From contig JASJOG010000109.1 in assembly GCA_030142905.1 (NCBI GenBank), forward strand, positions 480,001-544,000: a DNA stretch of 64,000 nt, read 5' to 3'. Both the position numbers and the translations under genes were made by a program. The notes beneath the pieces were generated by a model, which saw only the letters and a list, made by a program, of their open reading frames with translations, did not search any database and was not told the origin of the DNA. This DNA is from Heliopora coerulea. Lineage: Eukaryota > Cnidaria > Anthozoa > Scleralcyonacea > Helioporidae. This document shows, piece by piece, positions 1 to 11,500 of this stretch (the stretch's first letter is position 1; each line of letters starts with the position of its first letter).

Positions 1-73
1 ATGTCAAGGGAAGATATCTTGGACAAGAAAGAGCTAATGAGTAAACAGCCACCTCCTTCTAGTAACACATTAA

Positions 74-151
74 GGGTCAAGGGTGTACTTTGATATTTTA
101 CTCTGGCAAATGCCTGATGATTTTGCTTGTTGAAGGAATGAGCCTTGCCCC
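74..151. mobile_element. TTAA-flanked MITE (78 bp)
   Basis: The element is bounded by TTAA at 70-73 and 152-155. Its ends are GGGTCAAGG and CCTTGCCCC, which are imperfect inverted repeats. The middle carries ACTCTGGCAAATGCC, a variant of the CTGGCTAACGCCAG core also present near 7520, 18390 and 50310. TTAA duplication plus GGG/CCC ends is typical of piggyBac-type miniature elements; the superfamily is inferred. Confidence 0.5.
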
Positions 152-1267
152 TTAATGAATTAAGTAACATTACATAGGTGGTCCTCGACATCATGGGTTC
201 TTTAGTCAGAATGAATGACTGGCTGTAAACTGAAATGTGCCACAACTTGTTAGCCAAAAAAACATTTAACCAACCAGTTAGTATCACTGGTCCAAATGTC
301 TGATAACTCTTGAGATGTTGTTTTGTGATTACATTGCTTGTGTAATAACATGGATATCAGTCACCATTCCCTGGTTCTAACATAAATCTATATTGGTGTT
401 GTGTTATTTAAGAGTGTTTCCAAACAACTTGCTTTCTCAAAAGTGTGAAAGTGTGGGCTCAATTCTATCACAATAACTGCACTATCCATTAAGAATTAGT
501 GGCAGTGATCTGCCACTGCTAGTAAATTAGCATGATTATTAACTAACCAAACCTAACATAGATTGAGTATCATAGTAAATGATCTCAGTTCTTAAGTGGT
601 TTATCATCACAATGCAGCTTATCTACCCCTTTTGCCATAAAATAAGTTCTTCTGACAAAGATCCAATGCAGGTGGGCATGTCCTGGCATTTCAGGAGGCC
701 ACTTTCTACTTCCAGAATTTAAGTATGTCCCCAAAATTTATTAAGACCTCAACAAGTTCTCTGCCGAAAATTTCCTAGTTACACCTCAACAGTTTTCTTC
801 ATACATTCATGTACTTTATGACAAAAAAGAGACGTTTTGTTAAAGTATTGATTCAGATAAACAAGCTGAGACAATTACTACCATAGCAACCATGTGTTGT
901 CAGCAACCATATGTTGTCAGCAACCGAGTGCTTGCTAACATTATACTCTGTTAAATACCTAATAAACAGCCCAGTTTTAAGTGTTGTGTAATTTGAGTTC
1001 AATGTTTCAAACTCAAAGACTTCTCGAGACAAAGCGAGACATATTTTAATAATGACAATTACATACATGTATTTTAACTGTTTCCACATATGTACATAAA
1101 ATATTTACTTTGTTCGATGGTTAACTGCTAGGTTCCATGTTTTCTTATCGACAGAAGAAAAAATAGCTTTTTAGAATGATCCTTTCATGCAATATGAATG
1201 CATTTTAGTGACGTAGTTAGGCACGATTGCTGTCAAGATGTTAGAATAAGAAGTGTCATATACTCAC
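152..1267. other. probable first intron of a - strand gene, no other feature
   Basis: This AT-rich stretch lies downstream of the splice donor at 1267 on the - strand. I see no further exon, TE terminus or RNA gene in it. The rest of the gene presumably lies left of the window. Confidence 0.4.
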
Positions 1268-1445
1268 CTTTCTTCAAATACATAAAACTATTGAAAAACT
1301 CTTCGTATGTTTGATGTTGATTCGCAAAAAGGTGGTCTAAGGCTTCTTGGGTACTCGCGTCAAATGTAGAAAGGTTAGCCTGAACATCTGAGGACAAACC
1401 ATTAGAAGGAGAATTACTTTGCACCTCTTTCTTTTCCTTGGCCAT
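1268..1445 (-). CDS. first coding exon of an unrecognised gene (partial)
   Basis: The - strand reading frame begins MAKEKKEVQSN and runs 59 codons plus one base to a consensus donor (AAAG then gtgagt, exon edge at 1268). An in-frame upstream ATG at 1472 would add nine residues (MGTFFVFLN); the 1445 ATG is preferred because the longer N-terminus is hydrophobic and unlike what follows. The peptide is hydrophilic with a serine-rich start, then an acidic and aromatic segment (DHLFANQHQTYEEFFNSF). I do not recognise the family. It points away from the hexosaminidase gene whose ATG is at 2451, so the two may share a roughly 1-kb divergent promoter region. Later exons lie outside the window. Confidence 0.55.
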
Positions 1446-1669
1446 GTTCAAAAATACGAAAAATGTACCCATCGGTAATTGTCTCCCGGTAATTTCTTCC
1501 TCCCTTTAAATCGCATGTAGCGTAAACCTTGGATAATATCAAAACCCCATCGACCATTGCTTTTTTTCAGATGAACAGAAAGTATTTTAAAAACAATTGC
1601 AATTTGGAGCGGGAGTTGTGTTCCTTGTCGTCATATATATGTTTAATACTTACTTTTATTTATACAATA

Positions 1670-1845
1670 CAGGGACGGCGGAGTCGGAGGGCTACAGGGG
1701 CTGTAGCTCCCTCTTTTTTTCCAAATGTGATGTTGAAACAACTACGCTGTAAAACACTTGTTGTGAAATTTCCCAGACAAGCATACAAAATGCTGTATTT
1801 TTACCTCAAGCCCCTCCGACTCGTAATTCCGCTCCGCCGTCCCTG
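1670..1845. mobile_element. CAGGG-ended hairpin MITE (176 bp)
   Basis: Ends CAGGGACGGCGGAG and CTCCGCCGTCCCTG are inverted. CAATA occurs directly before (1665-1669) and after (1846-1850), which fits a 5-bp target duplication. The termini resemble hAT-type elements. A related fragment (CGGAGCTACAGCTCC) occurs near 41085. Confidence 0.6.
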
Positions 1846-1948
1846 CAATAACATGGTTAGTACCAACGTTCGTAATCATATTCAATAAATTGGACCGATT
1901 TTTGAAAGCGAAAGGCAAAATTCCTTACAGTGGTAAGCCTAACCAACC

Positions 1949-2220
1949 GGCTTTACCTCGGTGTAAAAACCTCACGAGTTATGTCACACTAATAGAACTA
2001 TAGAAGAACCAGGAGAAGTAGAAGAACTAATTGGACGATAGAGAAACCACAAAAACCAGAAAAACTACTGGAACTATAGGAAAACCAAGGGAACTAGAAT
2101 GGGTAGAAGGACCGGAAGAAAATAGTTAGTATACCAGATTTCAAAATATATTGCACATGAGTAAAATCTTGTTGGAGTTGTGTGACGTAACTCGTGAGGT
2201 TTTCACATCGAGGTAAAACC
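1949..2220. mobile_element. MITE with ~41-bp terminal inverted repeats
   Basis: The left end at 1949-1989 (GGCTTTACCTCGGTG...) mirrors the right end at 2180-2220 (...CATCGAGGTAAAACC). The interior is a degenerate purine-rich repeat of GAACTA and AACCA units. No clear target duplication was found. Confidence 0.55.
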
Positions 2221-2450
2221 AATCAAGTGAACCAACCGATACCGAGACTAGGAATTTCCCTTGAATCATGAGCCCCACGGAAGATAAGCCCCAACGAATA
2301 CAAGCCCGGCAGAAAGTGCTCGGAAATGAGATACAATTACATATTCTGTGGCATGAGCCTAGAGATTGTCATAGGGAGTATAAGGTGTGCAGTTAAGCTG
2401 TTTTCCAAGTAAAACAGAATCACATCGACTGTTGCACAGCATGTCATAAG

Positions 2451-2515
2451 ATGGATAGCCATATTAGAGTTAAATTTCGAGTCGTGATTCCCTTACTCGT
2501 GGCTGTGGTCATTTT
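2451..2515 (+). CDS. HEXD: HEXD-like exon 1 (start, anchor part)
   Basis: Starts [20 protein letters not shown] and ends two bases into a codon at a gtgagt donor. The basic residues followed by a hydrophobic run fit a signal anchor. It was chosen because its phase and hydrophobicity continue exactly into exon 2; no transcript evidence is available. Confidence 0.6.
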
Positions 2516-5500
2516 GTGAGTACTTTTTAAGCCTAAAGTTGGTAAAGTCGTAAGCTTCATGCCTTGAATCTATCATCAGTTTAATTGTTTTCAGTGTTGT
2601 TGCTTGCTGTTTCACGAAACTTAGTTGCCTGTTGAATTGACGATTTTGTAGTGAGGCCTTAAGTCAAGAAAGTTAGACACGCTCATAGACTACTGTAGCT
2701 GTAGCTGTCCTAGCAAAGCTAATCAGATTAACTGTTTCCCGCAGTTCTGACATTTTACTAAACGCTCGTGTGAGTATTGATGTAAATTATGAGAATGCCA
2801 GACAATTTGCCAACATACTACTTGGTAGTTAAAGTAGACTTCCCTTTACTCCTTGCTTCAAATCTTGATTTTACAAACAAAAGTTTCATTACCGAATTTG
2901 CTAGTGTTCATTATCAAATTTAAAGATAATACCAGACAATATTTTTCATCACCAAATGGTTATTGCATCACCATTTGGTAACGAGAAATACCAGTTTGAA
3001 AATCCTGAAACAATTTCTGGGTCAGCCCCCTAAGTGTGCTGGGGTAGCTGCCAATTTTGACATTTTGTTGCATTGCTTGACCTTCAAAATCAGTCACAAA
3101 CATGATTTGAAGCTTAAATTGACTGGCTTTTTACAAGGATTCTGTAAATGTTAAGATATTACATCAGTTGTAATCAGGGTGCCAAAAATGCCAAGTGGAC
3201 AGGGTGAGGCAGTTGATTGCAGCTATGAAAGTATACACATTCATGCTAGACAGGAATACTGGTATAGACTATGTGTGATGACTGACTGGAGCATAAAACT
3301 ATGAAGTTATTAATTTGTATACAGTATTCATCAAACAAAAGTAAACAGCAGAAACATTTCAAGTACCACAGTCATATGTCTTCTAGAAAAAGTGGGCTCC
3401 AGAACTAGTGGGTAGGATAGCCTAATCCACCTTTAGCCTTGGGTATGAGATGGCTCATACACGTCTAACAGATCTTCCCACTTGCTCGACATTATAGATG
3501 CTGGATAATGTTCCATTCAAAAGACCCTGAAAAGGAATTGATAATCAAAAAACTCCAAGGTAAATTTTTATGAGTTGACTACAGGGCAAATAATAAAGGT
3601 TGGACATCAGACTGTTGTCTAGCTAGAAGACAACCTAGATCACCAGTAAGATGTAGGACATTGTGTAATGCATTACCAGTGTTTAGTGGTTGGTAGAAGT
3701 TAACCCGATGTATCCCAAAATAGATACTGTACGGTATGTGTTTTCTATACACATGATTGGCAATATAATATATTGTGGTATATAACATTGTGCAATAGTT
3801 AAGAAATATTTAAAAACAAACTGGAGACAGCATACATGTTACCTCAATGCATACTTTATTGTGATTGCTTTATGATGTAGCAATTTATGATGATTCATTA
3901 AAGACATGCATAGAGCCCTGTAACAGGATGTAAGGTGACAGTGCACAACTGAATCTCTAGTGTTTAGCATCCTATTCTATCTATACATAATAGTTGAGTA
4001 ACTAAGTCATCAATATTTTGACAGCCCAGAAATTTCAAGATACTTAATCAACCATTTACATTTGATCCAAGTCAACATGTATGATGAACCTTAAGACCTT
4101 ACAATATTTTGAGCCCTGGGAAGTCAACCACTTGTATGTAAAATGATTTGTTTTGATTTTAGTGTATCTGAATCTGTACAAATAATGAATGTTGTCTTGA
4201 AAATGCCCAATGTTAGTTGTAATCATTTCAAAACTGGGGTACATGTACATGTAGAACCTGCTAGAGTTAACTACTTTATGGATGAGCCTGATATACCCTA
4301 CACTGTAAATTGTATGTTAAAAAGCATATAAGGTTAATGTGTCTAAGTTGATGTCTTAACATGATGTTAAAGATCAGGCAGATTGATGTTGTGAAGTAAC
4401 TGAAGATGAGCATGTTGAATGATGTTGCAAAGAGAAACAGATCAGGACATACTGTATGCCCCTGGTACTATGATAGGAGATGTCAAAAGGAATTATGGAA
4501 AAGTGTTACAATGAGAAAAAATTCTTTATTGGGCAAAAAATAGGGTTACCTGCCTGGAATTAAAAATTTTATAATTTTAACTACATGTAGGCCTTGAGTG
4601 CCTAGGTTTAAAGTGTATGCAACTGTAACAGTTACATAAATTTATGTACCTAAGTTTGATAAGATTTGGTAAGATCAAGGACCTGATCTTATTGACATGT
4701 ATAAGGATTAGGAAACTGATAATCTTCGTGGTAAAATCTATGGAGTGAAATATACTGGAACACAATAGCTGCTTTTTTAAACCTAATTAGTGTATCAATA
4801 AATGACAAAGGACTGTTTTACTGTCTGTTGAAAACATAATTGAAACAAACAAGTTACATGATTTGGTGGTCACTAACACCTTAACTTATAAAGACTGTCA
4901 AAAACAAAAGAAAATAAATTCCATATATATATATATATATATACATATACTGGCCTTTATCTGGGGGGTAACAGAGGGGGCCAGTGTTCCCCTAAACTTA
5001 ACTAGAAAATAATAATGGTGGGTAACAGAATTAGATTGAAGAGATTAAAAACATACATGAGATGAATGGTGGGAAAGATGAAATAAATAGTCTCATGGCC
5101 CTCCAAATGTTTAGGGACATACTGTAGCATATACCATCTTTGATGCAACAAAGATTTGTCACATAACGTGAAAGTCAAAACCATTTATTTTAAAAGTTTG
5201 CTACTCATGTACAGTACATATAACATCAGAGAACACAAACCCTTTGATTGACAAATGACTCACCCATTATATACAGTAGGTGCCAAAAGTATGAGTCCAG
5301 TCTCAATTTTTGCCAAAAATTCGAGAAAATTATATCTTCTGAAAAATAAACTTGCATTAGCTACTTGAGCATGCGCATTGAGATCTGCAATTGTCTCCCA
5401 CCTTTTGTCCTTTAATTATTTTGCCATATGTAACTTCAAAATAAATTTATCTGATTCTCTACACGCATGTGCGTCAAGGATGGCTAAAGAGTTAAGTGAA

Positions 5501-8500
5501 GGCGTTAGAGGACAAATTGTTGCTCTAAGTAACGAAGGTTTCTCACAGCGACAAATTGCTGCAAAGATAGGAGTGTCGAAAGGTGCTGTGCAGCGAACCG
5601 TGGAAAGGTTCAGAAAAACTAAATCCTATTCCAACCTACCAAGGTCTGGGAGACCAAGGTGTACTACATCACAAGAGGATCGGTTCATAAAAATAACTTC
5701 TTTGCGTAATAGAACAGCAACCGCTGGTGATATTCAATCCTCTATTAACGCAACCCGAGAGAAAACAATCAGCAAAACGACAGTAAGAAGGAGATTGGCT
5801 GGAAGTGGTCTGAAAGGAAGAGTTGCAGTTTCTAAACCGTTGCTGCGTCCTAAAAATAAGCGCAAGAGATTGTTATGGGCAAAAAAATACAAAAACTATA
5901 GTGTAGAAGACTGGAAAAAGGTACTTTTCAGCGATGAGTCTAAATTTGAAATTTATGGAAATAATCGCCGCATTTATGTGCGACGAAGACCTGGTGAAAG
6001 ATTGCTAAATCAGTGTACCAAACCCACAGTGAAACGTGGTGGTGGAAACATCCAAGTCTGGGGTTGTTTCAGTTTTAATGGTGTCGGGGATCTTTTTCGG
6101 ATAAAAGGCATTCTTAAAAAAGAGCAATACCATTCAATTCTCCAAAGGCATGCTATACCATCTGGCAAGAAGTTATGTGGGAGAGGATTTACCTTACTAC
6201 AAGATAATGATCCTAAACACAGTTCTAATTTGTGCACAAATTACTTAAAGAATAAAGAAAACCAAGGTGAATTAAAGCTAATGGCATTTCCACCTCAGTC
6301 TCCCGACGTTAATCCCATTGAACACTTATGGGATCTTTTAAAAAGAGAGAAAGTGAGACATGCAATCACAAGCCAGGACAGGCTATGGGATGTACTTTCT
6401 CAATCTTGGAATAACATCGAACAATCAACACTTCAAAAACTTGTCAAATCCATGCCAAAAAGAGTGCAAGCTATTTTAAAAGCTAAGGGAGGACACACTA
6501 AATACTGAAATCACGTAAAAACTACTGTAAATTATCTCATTTATAAGTAAAATTAAACATTGTTGTGACACAGAGTGATAATATTGTTCAAAATTAGAAA
6601 TACACACTCAATTCTAACTGGACTCATACTTTTCTCGAATTTTTGGCAAAAATTGAGACTGGACTCACACTTTTGGCACCTACTGTATACTGTAAGGAAT
6701 TTGCCCTGGATATTGCATTGATAAATATGATGCAATTATCTGAAGCTGTTGTACAGTTTATGTAATGCAAACAAGGGGTGGTTAATTTGTATTTTTTATT
6801 ATTTTTGATTTTTCTGTTTTAATTGCTTGGTCCATCTAATGTTCAGTTTGTATATATATTTTTCATTCAAGAAATAAAATACAATCAAAACTACTGACTG
6901 ATGTGTCATAAAGTGTGTTCAAGAGGGGATAAATACATGTAGAGGTGGATTTTATGATAATGTAGTGTTTTGAAGTTTAAGAAACTCCAAGCAATTTATG
7001 GTAACAGTGCATGAATAAAACAAAACAGATTCAGAAAAAAAACATCTTGTGAACTCAAAATTCAAGTTAGTGCAAGACAAAAGTGAGACTGTAATATTTC
7101 AGCTTTATTGCAAAGTCATCATGAGACAGAATGATGGCTTTGCAATACAGTTGAAATATATTACAGTCTCACTTTTGTCTTGCTCTAACTGGAATTTTGA
7201 GCTCTCAAGATGTTTTTCAGAAACTGTTTTGTTTTACATTTCTTGAAGTTGTCAGCTGGTTGTGGTTTCTGCGCATGAATAAATTTTTGCAATTTTGGTC
7301 CTGTCTTTGACATTGACCCCTCTGTAAAGCCCTGATTTACCTGAGTTGCTCAGCGCATACAGGAAAGTACGTGCTTTAGTTGATGTATTTACCGCTCTTG
7401 CTGTTTTTTTACTTGGTCACGCAGAAAACCTTTAGTCAAATTAAGTTGTCCGTTTGGAACTCATTCTTGGTTAACTCGTTACCGGGCAGGGCTCATCCCT
7501 TTGACGGGTAGAATAACCTGGCGTTAGCCAGAATAAAATTAAAGTGTGTCCTTGCTCTTTAATGGCTTAATCATTGCTTAATGATACATTAGCCATGCAC
7601 AGTACTTTCCAGAAGAGACAGTCAAGGTTTCCTACGCCTCTTGCAGTACAAGGAATAATTTTTCTTGATCGGCAGGACATGAGTTCTTTCAGATCATTGT
7701 TTTGATTAGACGTTTTATGAAATTGCTTACACACTTCAGTCGATTGTATTTTTATACCATTTGTTATGTTTTTGTTTTTGGGAGCAAATGTTATGGGTTA
7801 GCAAGTTTTTCAAAACAAAGCTTAGCTAAGTCATTCTGTGATTCGACACCATGTGTGATCAAACTGAAAAAATGAGTCAAACAATTCAGACATTTCACCC
7901 GCAATAGGTGATGATTGACTGCTTTTTACAGCTGTGCTCTGATCTCAACCTAAATTACTTGTGTTGTTCCTGTGTTCATAGTTTTCTACAATTAATTTTG
8001 CTAATTCTTTTAACAGCTGAAATTGATCATAAAGATGAGGAAATCGCAAAGATGAGGAATCAGACACTTAAACAGTTGGCTAACCAAAGGTAAGTGGACC
8101 AACGTATGAAAGATAACAACGTAAAAAAGGCTCAAGAGGATGACCCAAAGAAGTTTGAGATAAAGAATAACTCAAAGAAGTTTGACATAAAGGATGACTC
8201 AAAGAGGTTTGACATAAAGGATGACTCAAAGAGGTTTGAGTTTTAAATTCTAAACGGTTGAAACTAAATAAAATCATGAAGTATCGGTGTTCGGATGCAT
8301 TCCTTCGCCGTGCTAGAGTTAATTAGGTCAGTTCATTCCAACCCGCAAGCTTATTTTTATGGATGGATCACGTAATATTTAAAAAACGACAAGGAGTGCT
8401 TTATCGAATTTAAAACACGAAACAATAGCCGAGGAACTTGAGTCGTGGAAGTAGGTTCGAAGTCTACTTTCAAGTCTGGTTCTCACATAATCGTAACGGT

Positions 8501-11500
8501 CGTGCGACGATCGCGCGATCTTTGCGATTATATGAGAACTAGGCTTAAGACACTCCCAGGGTTCTGCCCAGGACTATCTGAGAGCCGGGCACATGTAGGC
8601 TCCGGGGCCATACCCCGCAAAGTCGTCAGGCAATCTGTTCTGGTTTTGAATCGCTATCATTTCCCCAAATCACCGGTCGGTAATCGTGTGCGCATTGTGG
8701 TGTTAAAATTTGCCAAATAATAGTCAATGATATTGTTTAAGTTAAAAGAAATTACTGGAGGTTTTCTTATCACATATTTGACACTTTCGAGTGTTGGGCG
8801 TAAGAGTCCGCTTTGGAGTAAGTGCTGGGCGGCACCGCCCATCGTGGGTAGAACCCTACACTCTTGCTAGTTTTTTTAAATGACTTCTAAAACGATGCTG
8901 ATTCGATGATAAAAATATGCTGATTCGCTTAGAAAGTTTGAAAAGATATTTTCGAAGCCACAAAATTGTTTTATCACCACATGGTTATGATTTTCCTTTG
9001 TATTTTTCTCATAAATTATTAAAGAGTTTTTGAATAGGAGGAGAAACCAGTATATTGTATATCTACGATATCTAAGTAAAGTGTTCTCTTTTTTCCGTTG
9101 AAAGGTAATATGGTGACGTCATAGTGTTTAACACATTCATTCCCAGTGTTTTATTAAGTTTCAATAAATATCAGGTTTCCTACGCACGCTCTGATTGGAC
9201 GAGCCACATTTTCTCTCAGAGTGCAGAGAAACGGCTGACGTCATTTTCATTTTGTATTAGAGCACAAAGACATTGGTGGGGTCACGAAAACTCGAAAAAT
9301 CTTTGGTTATTTTATAAAACAATTAGAAAATAGCTTTCATGTCTCTGTACTGTGATAGAAACATGTATGACGCCATTTCAACCGGAAAAATACCAGAAAA
9401 CACTTGTCCACGTCTCGTGTTTTCACCAGACATTTTTCCAGTTGAAATGACGTCATTCATGTTTCTAGTGCAGATACTCAAGATACAGCGCAGATACTCA
9501 AGCGATTTTCTATTTGTTGATAAAAACTCAAGCGCGCAACACGAGGATCTTTAGACATAATAAAACATTTGCTCTTTAAAGCGTTGCCGAAACGGTCGAA
9601 CATTGCTGTATCATTCTATCCAACATTAGCCAGATCCAATGAGGGACAGTTTGATCTGCAACGGTACGATGGTTACATACGGTTGTTCCTCTTGATGTAT
9701 GTGATCCAGTGACCGGAGTCTTCACAATGTTTTACAACACTTGTGATCAAATAGTGAGCTGGAACGCTGCTCTCAATATTTAACTGCATACGCCAGGGTG
9801 AACAATCGTACCGTGTTGATCGGGCCTGATAATCTTTTACTGCGTCAATTTTTTTTTAATTAACAAAGTAAATCCGTTTGAATGATAGATGAACGTTCGT
9901 CAAGCTCTATCCTTAGAAAAACGATTTCCGAGCCCCACACGGGGATCGAACCCGCAACCTTCTGATGACTGGTGAGATGCTCTAACCAGAGCTCGAACCA
10001 GAGAGCTTCTCACCGGTCATCAGAAAGTTGAGGGTTCGAACCCCGTCTGGGGCTCAGAAATCGTTTTTTTGAGGATAGAGCTTCACGAACGTTCATCTAT
10101 CATTTAAGATATCTCCAAGCTCCTACATTTCCAAAATATATATCTCAAAGTAAATGTGCCGTTAAATTTCTCACGTTACATAATACAAGGACGTATGAAA
10201 TAGTGTATTGATGGCTTGGCCATTAGTTCTCATTCTTTTTCAAGATGTTCACCTTCATGCCTAATATTATTAGGAAGGTTACGAAATGACGACGGCAACG
10301 TCTTCAGCGTCGTCTAGTCCGAGCAGGGAAAGTGGAGCGAGGTTGCGTCGAGGTTGCTTCAAAATCACAGTACGAATTACTCGAAAAGGCGGGAACGTTA
10401 ACGACGAGAAAAGTGATAGTCTTATCATGGTTACCTTGAGACAAATACAAATTTGGCTTGTATATGATAACAAAATAAGCACATTGATATAAGCATGTCC
10501 AGATATTCTATTTCAGAATCATCCTCAGGGATGTACATGAACAGAAAGTTTTCGTGATAGTCTGACACTGCCGAAGTCAACTGAAAAATGTTGACTTTGG
10601 TAGTATCAGATTATCATGAAAACTTTCTGTTCATGTGGAGATATCCTGCTGGGTTTACGAACAGTTTAATCTAGATCGATTAAACAAGCGGTTAATCGGG
10701 GTTGTCTCGCTCCATATGGTCAGCCTCAAACAAAAAATGAATGCAAGGCAGAATTTTGCTTTTACAAGACTGATATAATACAGTATTTGGACGTTTTGGG
10801 TCAACCAAACCCAATTCTAAGCTCCAGTGGCCTAGATGTTCCTGCACTTGATGGCTTGTGTATTTTGCTCAAATATTTTATACCTGTTATTCAACTCTCG
10901 AAATAAAAACATTAAATACAAAATTATCAGGGGTTTAAGAGCAGTTAATGCCATAATGGCTCAACAAAAGTGTTTTCAAACCCAGTAAAGAACTGCTTCA
11001 AGTGTCAGTGTTTCGTGAGAATACGGCAAGTAGGAGATTTCAATCATAATTACAGAAGCCTCATAGTTTTACTTTAACAACTTATAGAATTAAGTTGAAG
11101 TCATCTTAATCGAATAATTACCTTTCAATATTAAATATTTTTGTCTCATCTTACTGATATGAATTAAAGACACTTTAAAGAACCCTTGTGGATCACCGTT
11201 CTGACATATCGTACTTATACTGGCAGCAATATCCATTATTTTGTTCGCGTTCTCGACAGGACGTCAAAACAGCGAAAGTGAAGTCTGGTCCGCGACCAGG
11301 AGAACGAACGAAGTCATGCGCAGTAATGTCGCAAGGGGGTTGGAGCCTTCCGGTTGACGTCACGTCGATGTTGCCGTCGTCATTTCGTAACCTCCGTATT
11401 GAAACCTCTCGCCACCCCCTTTTGAGCACACTCACTCCCAGTTCTGTTCCCGCGCCAACGCCCAACCCTAAAGCAATTCTGAACTGAATAACTGTAATAT

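Noticed and set aside
10286..10492. 68-residue ORF and its antisense partner
   Set aside because: Falls in a dispersed repeat also seen inverted near 11390; no splice or family support.
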